From Tetragenococcus sp041859945 (lineage in GTDB: Bacteria > Bacillota > Bacilli > Lactobacillales > Enterococcaceae): 64,000 nucleotides of DNA. Each line of letters starts with the position of its first letter. Positions within the stretch are counted from its first letter, which is position 1. This document shows, in pieces, positions 53,327 to 61,962 of this stretch. The DNA is taken from assembly GCA_041859945.1 (NCBI GenBank), contig JBFLGC010000007.1:4033-68032 (forward strand). Reading direction: 5' to 3'. The position numbers and the translations under genes were made by a program. The notes beneath the pieces are model-generated. The model did no database searches. It was not told the DNA's origin and saw nothing but the letters and a program-made list of their open reading frames with translations.

Positions 53327-53881
53327 ATGGGCGCACAAATGATTACCGTTCGGCTGGCAACAGTAGCTGATGCAGCAGATTTGATAGCGATCTATAAGCC
53401 TTATGTCGAAACGACGACGATCACTTTTGAAGAAGAAACACCTTCTGTGGCAGAATTTAGACGGCGGATCCAAGAAACACTAAAGACTCATCCGTATTTG
53501 ATTGCTGAAGATAGTCATGAAATACTGGGGTATGCTTATGCTCATTTTTATAATTCGCGAATGGCTTATCAATGGACAGCAGAAACGACGGTGTATGTGA
53601 AAGAAGGAGCCAAAGCCAAGGGCATCGGCACAAGGCTTAGCCAAGAACTGGAGACACTGTTGGCTAAACAAGGGATCTTGCAACTAATGGCTTGTATCAC
53701 TGCTGAAAATCAAACAAGTTTGAACTTCCATCATAAGATAGGCTATCGTCAAGTGGGTATGTTTCCTGAAGTCGGCTATAAATGTGGTCATTGGTGTGGG
53801 ATCATTTGGATGCAAAAAGAGTTGGCAGCTATCACTGATCCTCCTAAGGCGATTGTCCCATTTGCTAATTTCAGCAAATAA
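53327..53881 (+). CDS. GNAT acetyltransferase, phosphinothricin-acetyltransferase type
   Basis: A 184-residue enzyme like Pat/MnaT: RLATVADAADLIAIYKPYVETTTITFEEETPS, acetyl-CoA site EGAKAKGIGTRLSQELE, and ENQTSLNFHHKIGYRQVGMFPEVGYKCGHW. Such enzymes acetylate methionine analogues or phosphinothricin. GGGAGGG precedes the ATG. It lies 28 bp after intron copy 2. Confidence 0.88.
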   Translation: MGAQMITVRLATVADAADLIAIYKPYVETTTITFEEETPSVAEFRRRIQETLKTHPYLIAEDSHEILGYAYAHFYNSRMAYQWTAETTVYVKEGAKAKGIGTRLSQELETLLAKQGILQLMACITAENQTSLNFHHKIGYRQVGMFPEVGYKCGHWCGIIWMQKELAAITDPPKAIVPFANFSK

Positions 53882-53937
53882 AACTGTTTCAAAAAAACAG
53901 AGTATGGTACACTAAAACAAAAGGAGTGTGATAGTTT

Positions 53938-54174
53938 ATGCATTGGTTATGGGTGATTATTGTAGGGTCTGTCATTGGGTCTATCGCCGGTATGATTACG
54001 GGTGAAAAACGAGGATGTTTGTTCAATATTGTAGCTGGGATTTTAGGTTCTTCTATCGGCGAATCACTTTTTAGTTCGTTTGGACCTCGCGTTGCTGGTA
54101 TGGCAATCGTTCCATCGATTTTAGGAGCGGTGATTTTTGTCGCTGTGGTTTCCTTTTTCTTTGGGAAAAAATAA
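53938..54174 (+). CDS. GlsB/YeaQ/YmgE-family membrane protein
   Basis: A 78-residue protein with three hydrophobic Gly-rich segments (IVGSVIGSIAGMITG, IVAGILGSSIGESLF, SILGAVIFVAVVSFFFG). Family members are stress-linked; GlsB is coupled to the Asp23-type Gls24 protein in enterococci. AAGGAGTG upstream. Confidence 0.85.
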   Translation: MHWLWVIIVGSVIGSIAGMITGEKRGCLFNIVAGILGSSIGESLFSSFGPRVAGMAIVPSILGAVIFVAVVSFFFGKK

Positions 54175-54187
54175 TAAAGTGGATTTT

Positions 54188-54232
54188 GGCAAGAAAGCAT
54201 GAAAATGAAAATCATGATTTCTTGCTTTTTTG
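54188..54232 (+). terminator. Terminator of the GlsB-like gene
   Basis: GCAAGAAA-CATGA pairs with TCATG-TTTCTTGC, then TTTTTT. Confidence 0.88.
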
Positions 54233-54269
54233 TGCGATGGCCTCTTTCAAACGACAAGCTTTTCGTGAT

Positions 54270-54592
54270 TTCAAGGCAGGCGGTCAAAAGAAGGCGAAAG
54301 TGTTGTCCGCAATCAGGAAAAACGGTCAAAAGAAGTGAAAAGTGTTGTCCGCAATCAAGGCAAGCGGTCAAAAGAAAGCGAAAGTGTTGTCCGCAATCAG
54401 GAAAAGCGGCCAAAAGAAAGCAAAAGTGTTGTCCGCAATCAGGAAAAGCGGTCAAAAGAAGGCGAAAGTGTTGTCCGCAATCGAGGAAAGCGGCCAAAAG
54501 AAAACAAAAGTGTTGTCTGTAATCAAGGAAAGCAGCCAAAAGAAAGCGAAAATGTTGCCCGCAATCAAAGGAATAGTACAAAAAATAAAAAT
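54270..54592 (+). repeat. 42-bp tandem repeat, locus G (7 units plus a partial)
   Basis: The longest array. Units begin (A)GTGTTGTCC at 54300, 54342, 54384, 54426, 54468, 54510 and 54552, always 42 bp apart. TTG-t-CC can pair with GG-t/c-CAA around an A-rich loop. All six frames are nearly open because the period is a multiple of three. It fills the gap between the GlsB-like gene and pepP. Confidence 0.93.
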
Positions 54593-54684
54593 GTTATCAT
54601 CGAACCTATAAGTGTCTCTTTGCATCTGTTAAAAAAATTTTTATATTTTTTTTAGACCCATTTTTTCCGAAAGAGCGAAAAGTT

Positions 54685-54693
54685 TGTTATAAT
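54685..54693 (+). promoter_or_regulatory. Extended -10 of pepP
   Basis: TGT-TATAAT, 33 bp before the start codon. No convincing -35. Confidence 0.6.
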
Positions 54694-54725
54694 AGTACAG
54701 AGTAAAGGGAAGGAAGGCAGAGTCA

Positions 54726-55790
54726 ATGTCAAGAATTGAACGGTTAAGAAAAGAAATGAAGAATTTGGAAGTTGATGGTTTTTTGATTACAAGTTCCTAT
54801 AATTTGCGCTATTTTACGAACTTTACAGGGACACCAGGTGATGCAGTGGCTCTTATTACTGAAGACCAAGCGATTTTCATTACTGATTTTCGCTATTTGG
54901 AACAAGCTGCCGCACAAGCAGTCGGTTATGAACTGGTGGAAGGACGCAATTATTTATTAACAGCAACTGAGCAAATCGAAAAACTAGGCTTACAGTCAGT
55001 GGCTTTTGAAGAAGACTATGTTAGCTTTGCCCAGTTTAGTTTTTTAGAAGATGAGGTAGAGACGGCTTGGGAACCTATCTCGGGTGTGTTAGAAAGTTTA
55101 CGTGAAGTCAAAGATGACGACGAGATCGCCACGATCAAACAAGCCTGCCGAATCGCCGACCAAGGCTTTGATCATGTGTTAAAAATGGTCCAACCTGGCA
55201 TGACTGAAATCGAAGTGGCCAATCAATTGGACTTTTTCATGCGTTCATTAGGAGCCAGTGGGGTCTCCTTTGAAACGATCGTGGCTTCCGGTAAACGTTC
55301 TTCGATGCCGCATGGGGTGGCTAGTTCAAAAATAATCGAACAAGGGGACATGGTGACGCTTGATTTTGGTTGCTACTACAATGGTTATGTTTCGGACATG
55401 ACGCGTACCTTTGCCATTGGCGATCCTGGTGAAAAATTAAAAGAAATTTATCAAATCGTTTTAGAAGCTAATTTAAAGGTGATCGAAGCGGCCAAACCTG
55501 GGGTGACGGGGATCGAGTTGGATGCTGTGGCAAGAGATCTTATTGGTTCATATGGCTATCGCGAAGCTTTTGGACACTCGACAGGTCACGGTATCGGTCT
55601 TGAGATCCATGAAGGGCCTAACGTGTCGGCACGAGCTGATAAACCCTTTGTGGTCAATCATATCATTACTGATGAACCAGGGATCTATTTGCCTGAAATC
55701 GGTGGGGTCCGGATCGAAGATGACTTATTGATAACTGAAGATGGGTGCGAAATCTTGACAGCTTCACCGAAAGAATTGATCCTTTTATAG
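54726..55790 (+). CDS. pepP: Xaa-Pro aminopeptidase/dipeptidase (M24)
   Basis: A 354-residue metallopeptidase that cleaves before proline. Creatinase-like N-terminal domain, then the pita-bread domain with metal ligands in LDFGCYYNGYVSDMTRT, GHSTGHGIG, DEPGIYLPE and GGVRIEDD. GGAAGG upstream. efp, the usual next gene, is missing here; asp23 follows. Confidence 0.93.
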   Translation: MSRIERLRKEMKNLEVDGFLITSSYNLRYFTNFTGTPGDAVALITEDQAIFITDFRYLEQAAAQAVGYELVEGRNYLLTATEQIEKLGLQSVAFEEDYVSFAQFSFLEDEVETAWEPISGVLESLREVKDDDEIATIKQACRIADQGFDHVLKMVQPGMTEIEVANQLDFFMRSLGASGVSFETIVASGKRSSMPHGVASSKIIEQGDMVTLDFGCYYNGYVSDMTRTFAIGDPGEKLKEIYQIVLEANLKVIEAAKPGVTGIELDAVARDLIGSYGYREAFGHSTGHGIGLEIHEGPNVSARADKPFVVNHIITDEPGIYLPEIGGVRIEDDLLITEDGCEILTASPKELILL

Positions 55791-55851
55791 GAAAGACAGG
55801 CCAGCCCCTATGTTCAGATGCGTAAAGATATAGTATAATCAAAAAGACTGA

Positions 55852-55886
55852 GTGCCCAAAAGCTAGAAATAGCGAATATGGGGCAC
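55852..55886 (+). promoter_or_regulatory. Structured leader of asp23-nusB
   Basis: GTGCCC (55852-55857) pairs with GGGCAC (55881-55886); inside, GCTA-GAAA-TAGC forms a tetraloop hairpin. It lies just after TATAAT (55834-55839) and just before the ribosome site. Confidence 0.5.
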
Positions 55887-55904
55887 AGAGAGGAAGGAAT
55901 CAAC

Positions 55905-56330
55905 ATGGCTGATGAAAAAAGTTTTGTTCTTGATGGTAACCAAGAATTAGGTGAAATCGTCATCGCTCCTGAAGTGATCGAGATCATAATCGGGATCGCG
56001 GCTTCAAAAGTCGATGGTGTTTATTCGATGCAAGGCACTTTTGCCAACAATGTGACGGAATTATTAGGACGTTCTGCGTATGGCAAGGGCGTTCGTTTAG
56101 AAATGGACGATGAAAAGATAAAGGTAGATATCTATGTTTATATGAAATATGGCGTATCTATCCCTAAAGTAGCTACTGACATTCAAACACGGGTCAAACA
56201 ACAAGTCCTGTTTATGACAGATGTGGTTTTGACAGAAGTGAATGTCCATGTCGTGGGTCTGATCCCAGAAAAGACGGAAGAAGTCGATTTAGAAGAATTA
56301 TTTGGAAATGACGAGGATGCTAATGACTAA
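55905..56330 (+). CDS. Asp23/Gls24-family envelope stress protein
   Basis: A 141-residue Asp23-family protein (GEIVIAPEVIEIIIGIAASKVDGVYSMQG). This is the small paralogue always found next to nusB (YqhY type), linked to fatty-acid/acetyl-CoA carboxylase homeostasis. ATG 55905 follows AGAGAGGAAGG. It overlaps nusB. Confidence 0.93.
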   Translation: MADEKSFVLDGNQELGEIVIAPEVIEIIIGIAASKVDGVYSMQGTFANNVTELLGRSAYGKGVRLEMDDEKIKVDIYVYMKYGVSIPKVATDIQTRVKQQVLFMTDVVLTEVNVHVVGLIPEKTEEVDLEELFGNDEDAND

Positions 56331-56781
56331 AGAATTATCTCGACACGAAATTCGGATCATGGCTGTACAAGCGCTGTTTCCTTTAGATTTCAATCAAGAT
56401 TTAAGTAAAACGGATGCTATCGAACAGGCCATCGAATTGGAATACAGCGATCGATTAGATAGTGAGCAAGAAAATTTTGTGCCAGAATATCTTGATCAGT
56501 TGGTTTCAGGCGTTTGTGATCATAAGGTCGAACTAGATGAGCTCATTGAAACGCATCTACGCAAAGGCTGGCATTTGAGCCGACTTTCCAAAATGGACGT
56601 GGTCGTTTTGCGGATCGCTTTGTATGAAATGATCTATGTAAAAGAAGTTCCCGGAAAAGTGGCGTTAAATGAAGCTATCGAATTGACAAAAACGTTCAGC
56701 GATGATCAGTCGCGAAAATTCGTCAATGGGATCTTGTCAAAGATCTTAGGTGAATTAGCGAAAAAAAATAAGGCAGAATAA
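56323..56781 (+). CDS. nusB: Transcription antitermination protein NusB
   Basis: A 152-residue all-helical RNA-binding factor of rRNA antitermination. SRHEIRIMAVQALFPLD and VPGKVALNEAIELTKTF are typical. ATG 56323 overlaps the asp23 stop by 8 bp, with GAGG upstream; a further in-frame start is too early. Confidence 0.95.
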   Translation: MTKELSRHEIRIMAVQALFPLDFNQDLSKTDAIEQAIELEYSDRLDSEQENFVPEYLDQLVSGVCDHKVELDELIETHLRKGWHLSRLSKMDVVVLRIALYEMIYVKEVPGKVALNEAIELTKTFSDDQSRKFVNGILSKILGELAKKNKAE

Positions 56782-56782
56782 A

Positions 56783-56858
56783 AGAAGAGATAGGATCGGT
56801 AGGGCAAAGGGTCAATAGACTGCTTTGACAAATGCCCATTCTATCTCCGCTTTTTTAA
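56783..56858 (+). terminator. Long hairpin between nusB and folD
   Basis: GAGATAG...GGGCA pairs with TGCCC...CTATCTC across a large interior, then GCTTTTTT. It is probably a terminator or partial attenuator. Confidence 0.65.
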
Positions 56859-56883
56859 AATGAAAAATGAGAGGGTCGACTGC

Positions 56884-57738
56884 ATGGGGATTCAAATGAA
56901 TGGCAGAGAACTGGCGGATCGTATGCAAAAAGCGATCCGTATCCAAGTAGAAGAATTAGCTAGACAGCAGGTGTTTCCTCGTTTAGCAGTGGTAGTAGTA
57001 GGAAACGACGGAGCTAGTCAAGTATATGTTAGAAATAAGGAAAATACGGCCCGTAAACTTGGTATCTTATCAGAGATCATTCGCTTTGACAAAACAGTGA
57101 GTGAAGCAAGACTGCTGGAAGAGATCGCGCGCTTGAACAAAGAGCCACATACACATGGAATCTTGGTCCAATTACCTTTACCTAAACATATCGATGAAGC
57201 AAGGATCATTTTAGCGATCGATCCTAAAAAAGATGTGGATGGGTTCCATCCGGTGAATATGGGCAAGTTGTTTTCAAATCGTCCCGACATGATCCCTTGT
57301 ACGCCTTATGGGATCATGACATTGTTAGAAGCTTACGGAATCGATCTTGAAGGGAAGCAAGCAGTTGTTGTTGGTCGCAGTAATATAGTAGGTAAGCCGC
57401 TTGCCTGTCTTTTGTTACAAAAAAACGCGACGGTCACAATCGCTCATTCGCGTACGAAAACTTTGCAGACGATCACCCGTCAAGCGGATATTTTGGTGGT
57501 GGCGATCGGACGCGGGCATTTCATTACGCAAGACTATGTGAAATCTGGCGCTGTTGTGATCGATGTTGGTACCAATCATGATACTAATGGCAAGTTGATC
57601 GGTGACGTTGCTTATGATGAAGTCGCTTTGAAAGCTAGCTATATCACACCAGTTCCCAAAGGCGTAGGTCCGATGACGATCACGATGCTGATGCAACAAA
57701 CCGTTAATGCCTGCAAAAAACTAGAGTTGGAGGCTTGA
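56884..57738 (+). CDS. folD: Methylenetetrahydrofolate dehydrogenase/cyclohydrolase
   Basis: A 284-residue bifunctional one-carbon enzyme. YVRNKENTARKLGI (catalytic Lys), GILVQLPLPKHID, DVDGFHPVNMG and the NADP site VVGRSNIVGKPLA. ATG 56884 is 8 bases after GAGAGGG and is preferred to ATG 56860. Confidence 0.96.
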   Translation: MGIQMNGRELADRMQKAIRIQVEELARQQVFPRLAVVVVGNDGASQVYVRNKENTARKLGILSEIIRFDKTVSEARLLEEIARLNKEPHTHGILVQLPLPKHIDEARIILAIDPKKDVDGFHPVNMGKLFSNRPDMIPCTPYGIMTLLEAYGIDLEGKQAVVVGRSNIVGKPLACLLLQKNATVTIAHSRTKTLQTITRQADILVVAIGRGHFITQDYVKSGAVVIDVGTNHDTNGKLIGDVAYDEVALKASYITPVPKGVGPMTITMLMQQTVNACKKLELEA

Positions 57739-57739
57739 T

Positions 57740-59092
57740 ATGTCACAAGAGTATCTTACTGTCAGTGCGCTGACAAAATATTTGAAGCGTAAATTTGATG
57801 CAGACCCGTATTTGGATCGAGTCTATTTGACGGGTGAAATCTCCAATTTTCGTTTGCGACCGAATCATCAATACTTTAGTTTGAAAGATGAAGGGGCCAA
57901 AATTTCAGCTGTCATGTTCAAAAGTGCTTTTTCTAAGTTGAAATTTAGACCCGAAGAAGGAATGAAGGTTTTAGTGGTCGGCCGGATATCAGTTTTTGAA
58001 ACCACGGGAAATTATCAAATTTATATCGATCAAATGGAACCAGATGGCGTCGGTGCTTTGTACCAAGCCTATGAACAGTTAAAAGCAAAATTGGCACAAG
58101 AAGGGATCTTTCAAGCCCCTAAAAAAGAGTTGCCCCGCTATCCTAAAAAAATCGCGGTATTGACCAGTCCAAGTGGTGCGGTGATTCGCGACATTATAAC
58201 CACCGTGCGCCGCCGCTTTCCGATCGCGCAAGTCGTTTTATTTCCCACGGTGGTCCAAGGCAATCAAGCCGCTGACGATGTGGTGAAAAACATTTCTCGT
58301 GTCGAAGCGCAGGACGATTTTGACACGATGATCATTGGGCGTGGTGGTGGTTCGATCGAGGATCTCTGGCCTTTTAATGAGGAACGTGTGGCCCGAGCGA
58401 TTTTTGCGGCGCGCACACCGATCATTTCTTCCGTCGGCCACGAAACCGATACGACGATCGCCGATTTAGTCGCCGATGTCCGGGCTGCGACGCCAACAGC
58501 TGCCGCGGAATTAGCCGTTCCGGTGTTGTCTGAAGAAATTTTAAAGATAGAACAACGGCAAGCGCGTTTACAACAGGCTTTTTTACGGCAATTGCAAGAA
58601 AAAAACGAGCGTTATAAACGGGTGATGAGTTCCTACTTGTTCCGACAACCCGAGCGACTGTATGAAGGGCAAGCATTGAAGTTGGATCAGTTGGAACAAA
58701 AATTGGTGCAAGAGACGCAGACCTTGATTTATGAAAAAAATCAAGTGGCCCAAAGGCAGATCCATCGTTTGGACCAGGTAAACTTGCTTTCTCAAGTCAA
58801 ACAAAATCAGCAGCAAACAGGCTACCTTACGCAACGTTTAGAACGTCAGATGAACAGTATTATGGAAAGCAAGCAGAAGGAATTTGAACAAATGATCCAA
58901 GCGCTAGATTTATTGAGCCCTTTGAAAATCATGGGGCGCGGCTATTCCTATACGACCAAAGCCGAACATGTGGTGCACTCTATTTCAGAATTAACAGTGG
59001 ACGATGAATTGACTGTCCATTATGTGGATGGATCGGCTCAAGCAAAAATTGTGGCATTAAAGGAGGAAAAACATGACGGAAGCGACATTTGA
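57740..59092 (+). CDS. xseA: Exodeoxyribonuclease VII large subunit
   Basis: A 450-residue subunit: N-terminal OB fold (TVSALTKYLKRKFD), catalytic domain (AVLTSPSGAVIRD, GRGGGSIEDLWPFN, VGHETDTTIAD) and a long C-terminal coiled coil. It starts 1 bp after folD and overlaps xseB by 20 bp. Confidence 0.97.
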   Translation: MSQEYLTVSALTKYLKRKFDADPYLDRVYLTGEISNFRLRPNHQYFSLKDEGAKISAVMFKSAFSKLKFRPEEGMKVLVVGRISVFETTGNYQIYIDQMEPDGVGALYQAYEQLKAKLAQEGIFQAPKKELPRYPKKIAVLTSPSGAVIRDIITTVRRRFPIAQVVLFPTVVQGNQAADDVVKNISRVEAQDDFDTMIIGRGGGSIEDLWPFNEERVARAIFAARTPIISSVGHETDTTIADLVADVRAATPTAAAELAVPVLSEEILKIEQRQARLQQAFLRQLQEKNERYKRVMSSYLFRQPERLYEGQALKLDQLEQKLVQETQTLIYEKNQVAQRQIHRLDQVNLLSQVKQNQQQTGYLTQRLERQMNSIMESKQKEFEQMIQALDLLSPLKIMGRGYSYTTKAEHVVHSISELTVDDELTVHYVDGSAQAKIVALKEEKHDGSDI

Positions 59093-59294
59093 AGAATCAT
59101 TACAAGAATTAGAAAAAATCGTGACACGTTTAGAACAAGGCGATGTGCCTTTAGAAGAAGCGTTGACTGCTTTTCAAACGGGTATGGCTTTGAGCAAACA
59201 ATGTAAAGATACCCTATCTAAAGCAGAAAAGACCTTGACTAAAATGATGACAGAAAACAACGAAGAAGTTCCTTTTGAAGAGGATGAAAAATGA
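59073..59294 (+). CDS. xseB: Exodeoxyribonuclease VII small subunit
   Basis: A 73-residue helical-hairpin subunit (FEESLQELEKIVTRLEQGDVPLEEAL). It overlaps xseA and ispA. Confidence 0.96.
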   Translation: MTEATFEESLQELEKIVTRLEQGDVPLEEALTAFQTGMALSKQCKDTLSKAEKTLTKMMTENNEEVPFEEDEK

Positions 59295-60178
59295 GCGACA
59301 TAGGAAAAGATCAGGTTCAAAAAGTAGCAGAAACCATGGTCCGCTTTATCAATGAAAATACCAATGATCGCGAGCTTAAAAAAAGTATGCTTTATTCGAT
59401 CCAAGCCGGTGGCAAAAGGATCCGCCCACGCTTATTATTGACGACGGTAGCTGCTTTTGGCAAAGCGTGCGAAAAAGGAACTTATCAGGTGGCGGCCGCT
59501 TTGGAAATGATCCATACCTATTCCTTGATCCATGATGATCTACCGGCTATGGATGATGACAAATGGCGCCGTGGCAAGCCTACCAATCATGTGGTTTTTG
59601 GGGCAGGGATGGCGACTTTGGCAGGTGATGGCTTGTTGACAGGGGCTTTCCAACTCTTGAGTCAGTCAGAAATAGATCCTCAAATCAAATTGGCTTTGAT
59701 CGAAGAATTAGCTCAGGCAGCTGGAACCCGCGGGATGGTCGCTGGCCAAGCAGCCGATATCCGTTTTGAAGGTGAAAGGCTTGATTTAGCCGACTTGATG
59801 CACCTCCACGCCCGTAAAACAGGGGCTTTGCTTTGTTTTGCCACAGTTGCCGGTGGCTTGTTGACTGGACAAGATCAGGAAAAACTCACTAGTTTACGAC
59901 AACTAGGACAACATCTAGGTTTAGCCTTTCAGATTCGCGATGATTTGTTAGATGTGCTCAGTACTAATGAAAAAATGGGCAAGGAGACGCATAAAGATGC
60001 CACGGCTGGCAAAAATACCTACCCTGGCTTATTAGGCCTTACTGCTGCCGAAAAAATGTTAACAGATGAATTAGCGGCAGCCAATCACTTGCTGGAGCAG
60101 TTTGGACCGCTGTTTGACAAAGAGGAAATGGCGGATATGATCGCTTTGTTTTCTTTAGAAAGAGGGTTATCTTCATGA
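59291..60178 (+). CDS. ispA: Farnesyl/geranylgeranyl diphosphate synthase
   Basis: A 295-residue prenyltransferase that makes C15 diphosphate for undecaprenyl and quinone synthesis. First Asp-rich motif HDDLPAMDDD, second FQIRDDLLD. ATGA overlap with xseB and 4-bp overlap with the next gene. Confidence 0.95.
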   Translation: MSDIGKDQVQKVAETMVRFINENTNDRELKKSMLYSIQAGGKRIRPRLLLTTVAAFGKACEKGTYQVAAALEMIHTYSLIHDDLPAMDDDKWRRGKPTNHVVFGAGMATLAGDGLLTGAFQLLSQSEIDPQIKLALIEELAQAAGTRGMVAGQAADIRFEGERLDLADLMHLHARKTGALLCFATVAGGLLTGQDQEKLTSLRQLGQHLGLAFQIRDDLLDVLSTNEKMGKETHKDATAGKNTYPGLLGLTAAEKMLTDELAAANHLLEQFGPLFDKEEMADMIALFSLERGLSS

Positions 60179-60984
60179 CTAAAGAAAGAGTGGATGTATT
60201 AGCTGTTCAACAAGGGCTGTTTGAGACCCGTGAACAAGCGAAGCGAAGTGTGATGGCGGGCTTAGTTTATACGGAAAAAAATGAACGTTTGGATAAACCT
60301 GGCGTTAAGATCGCAACCGATACAAGGTTACAAATCAAGGGCAAGAAACTGCCTTACGTTTCGCGTGGAGGACTCAAATTAGAGAAAGCTCTGCAGATTT
60401 TTGACTTCACTGTTCAAGATAAAATCGTCTTAGATATCGGCGCCTCCACGGGTGGGTTTACTGACGTGGCGCTTCAAAATGGGGCTAAAAAAAGCTATGC
60501 CTTAGATGTCGGTTATAATCAATTGGCTTGGAAGATCCGCCAAGACCCGCGAGTGATCGTGATGGAGCGAGTCAATTTTAGATACGCTCAACCGGATGAT
60601 TTTAAAGAGGGCACACCAGAAGTAGCGACGATCGATGTCTCTTTTATTTCTTTGAAAAAGATCTTACCACCTCTTCATGCTATTTTGAAAGATGGTGGCG
60701 ATGTGATGGCCTTGATCAAGCCACAATTTGAAGCGGGACGTGAAGCGGTCGGTAAAAAAGGCATCGTGCGTGATCCTAAAACGCATATTGAAGTATTAGA
60801 AACCATTTTGCAATTTGCTTTGTTAGAAAATTATGATGTGAAAAATTTGAGTTATTCGCCGATCACTGGAGGCGAAGGCAACATCGAGTTCATTGTTCAT
60901 TTGAAAAAATCGGATCGATTAGGGGAAATGGCTGCGCCGATTTCTATTGAAGAAACCGTTCATGACGCCCATGCCCATTTTTGA
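60175..60984 (+). CDS. tlyA: TlyA-family rRNA 2'-O-methyltransferase
   Basis: A 269-residue protein with an N-terminal S4 domain (RVDVLAVQQGLFETREQAKRSVMAG) and an FtsJ-like SAM fold (VLDIGASTGGFTDVALQNGA). The homologue YqxC is placed the same way upstream of argR. Its target in this genus is unproven. Confidence 0.9.
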   Translation: MTKERVDVLAVQQGLFETREQAKRSVMAGLVYTEKNERLDKPGVKIATDTRLQIKGKKLPYVSRGGLKLEKALQIFDFTVQDKIVLDIGASTGGFTDVALQNGAKKSYALDVGYNQLAWKIRQDPRVIVMERVNFRYAQPDDFKEGTPEVATIDVSFISLKKILPPLHAILKDGGDVMALIKPQFEAGREAVGKKGIVRDPKTHIEVLETILQFALLENYDVKNLSYSPITGGEGNIEFIVHLKKSDRLGEMAAPISIEETVHDAHAHF

Positions 60985-60987
60985 TCA

Positions 60988-61023
60988 AGTTAAAACCAGA
61001 GAATTCTTTTCTGGTTTTTTTTG
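60988..61023 (+). terminator. Terminator of the asp23-to-tlyA operon
   Basis: AAAACCAGA pairs with TCTGGTTTT, then more T. Confidence 0.88.
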
Positions 61024-61092
61024 TGCAGATAAATTTTTTCGTTAGTTGACATCAGAGAATCCGTGGGTCAGGTGAAGCTAATCTATCCCACT

Positions 61093-61240
61093 AATACTAG
61101 GATTCCTTCATGCCATCATATGTCCTTTCTTTTCAATACTAGGATCTCTTCATGCCATCATCATATGTCCTTTCTTTTCAATAGTAAGATCACCTGTGAG
61201 GCAGCAGAAATCGGAAAACGAGTGCCTTTGATGTTCTACT
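61093..61240 (-). repeat. 42-bp tandem repeat, locus H (2-3 E-type units, then a B-type unit)
   Basis: On plus, AATACTAGGA-like units start at 61093, 61135 and 61180 (42 and 45 bp apart), each with CATATGTCCTTTCTTTT, the reverse of locus E. Next to them, on the plus strand, is a B-like unit (CAGAAATCGGAAAACGAG, then TGCCT). The rest of the gap up to argR (61250-61400) shows nothing clear. Confidence 0.8.
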
Positions 61241-61411
61241 GGTAAAACGAAAGGGAGGCAGCCTCACCTTGATTGAGGATTAGGAGCTAGTTTGCAATTT
61301 GGTTGAGCTGAGATCATGGCAGATAATAGCAGATATATTCGTGTTGTGTCTCTTTATCGGGTATGAGTCCTAAACAGTAACTAACTTTTTCTAATTTATT
61401 TTTGGGGGAGC

Positions 61412-61440
61412 TTTTCAAGTGTAGACAAATAAGCTATGAT
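61412..61440 (+). promoter_or_regulatory. Likely promoter of argR-recN
   Basis: TTTTCA (61412-61417), 17 bp, TATGAT (61435-61440). Confidence 0.6.
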
Positions 61441-61500
61441 AAGGGAAGTAGCGGAAAGTATTTATTGCACTAAATTAGAAAGGTACGTAAGGGGAAGCGT

Positions 61501-61950
61501 ATGAAGAAAAAAGAGAGACATCAGTTGATTACTCAGATATTGACACAGGCTGAGGTCCAAAAACAGGAGCAGTTAGTGGATAAATTGCTCGAACAAAATG
61601 TGCCTGTTACACAGGCGACGATCTCACGTGACATCAAAGAAATGAAATTGATCAAAGTGCCTTCAGAACATGGCGGCTATCGTTATAGTTTACCGATTGA
61701 GTCAAAAGATGTGACTGAAAAGCTAACCAAGTTATTAAAGGATGCTTTTGTATCACTTGACCAAATGGATAAGTTTGTTTTATTACGAACACTACCAGGC
61801 AATGCTTCGGCCATTGCTAATTTGATCGACAAAAGTCATGAAGATCAGCTCTTTGGTTTGTTGAACGATGATGATAATATTTTGATGATTGCCAAAACAG
61901 AAGAACAACGGGAACAATTATACCAAGACTTATCCAGGCTGGTCGAGTAA
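61501..61950 (+). CDS. argR: Arginine repressor ArgR/AhrC
   Basis: A 149-residue hexameric repressor: N-terminal winged HTH (VTQATISRDIKEMKLIKVPS) and C-terminal arginine-binding domain (LRTLPGNASAIANLIDKS). It is directly before recN, as in Bacillus ahrC. The Lactobacillales often have several ArgR paralogues. Confidence 0.94.
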   Translation: MKKKERHQLITQILTQAEVQKQEQLVDKLLEQNVPVTQATISRDIKEMKLIKVPSEHGGYRYSLPIESKDVTEKLTKLLKDAFVSLDQMDKFVLLRTLPGNASAIANLIDKSHEDQLFGLLNDDDNILMIAKTEEQREQLYQDLSRLVE

Positions 61951-61962
61951 GAAGGGGAAAAT

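Noticed and set aside
53889..54655. Open frames on both strands through the long 42-bp array
   Set aside because: A repeat period divisible by three opens every stop-free frame; none has a credible start, and they overlap a terminator and the GlsB-like gene.
56783..56858. Tetrahydrofolate riboswitch before folD
   Set aside because: The conserved riboswitch core is not recognisable; a long terminator-like hairpin explains it.
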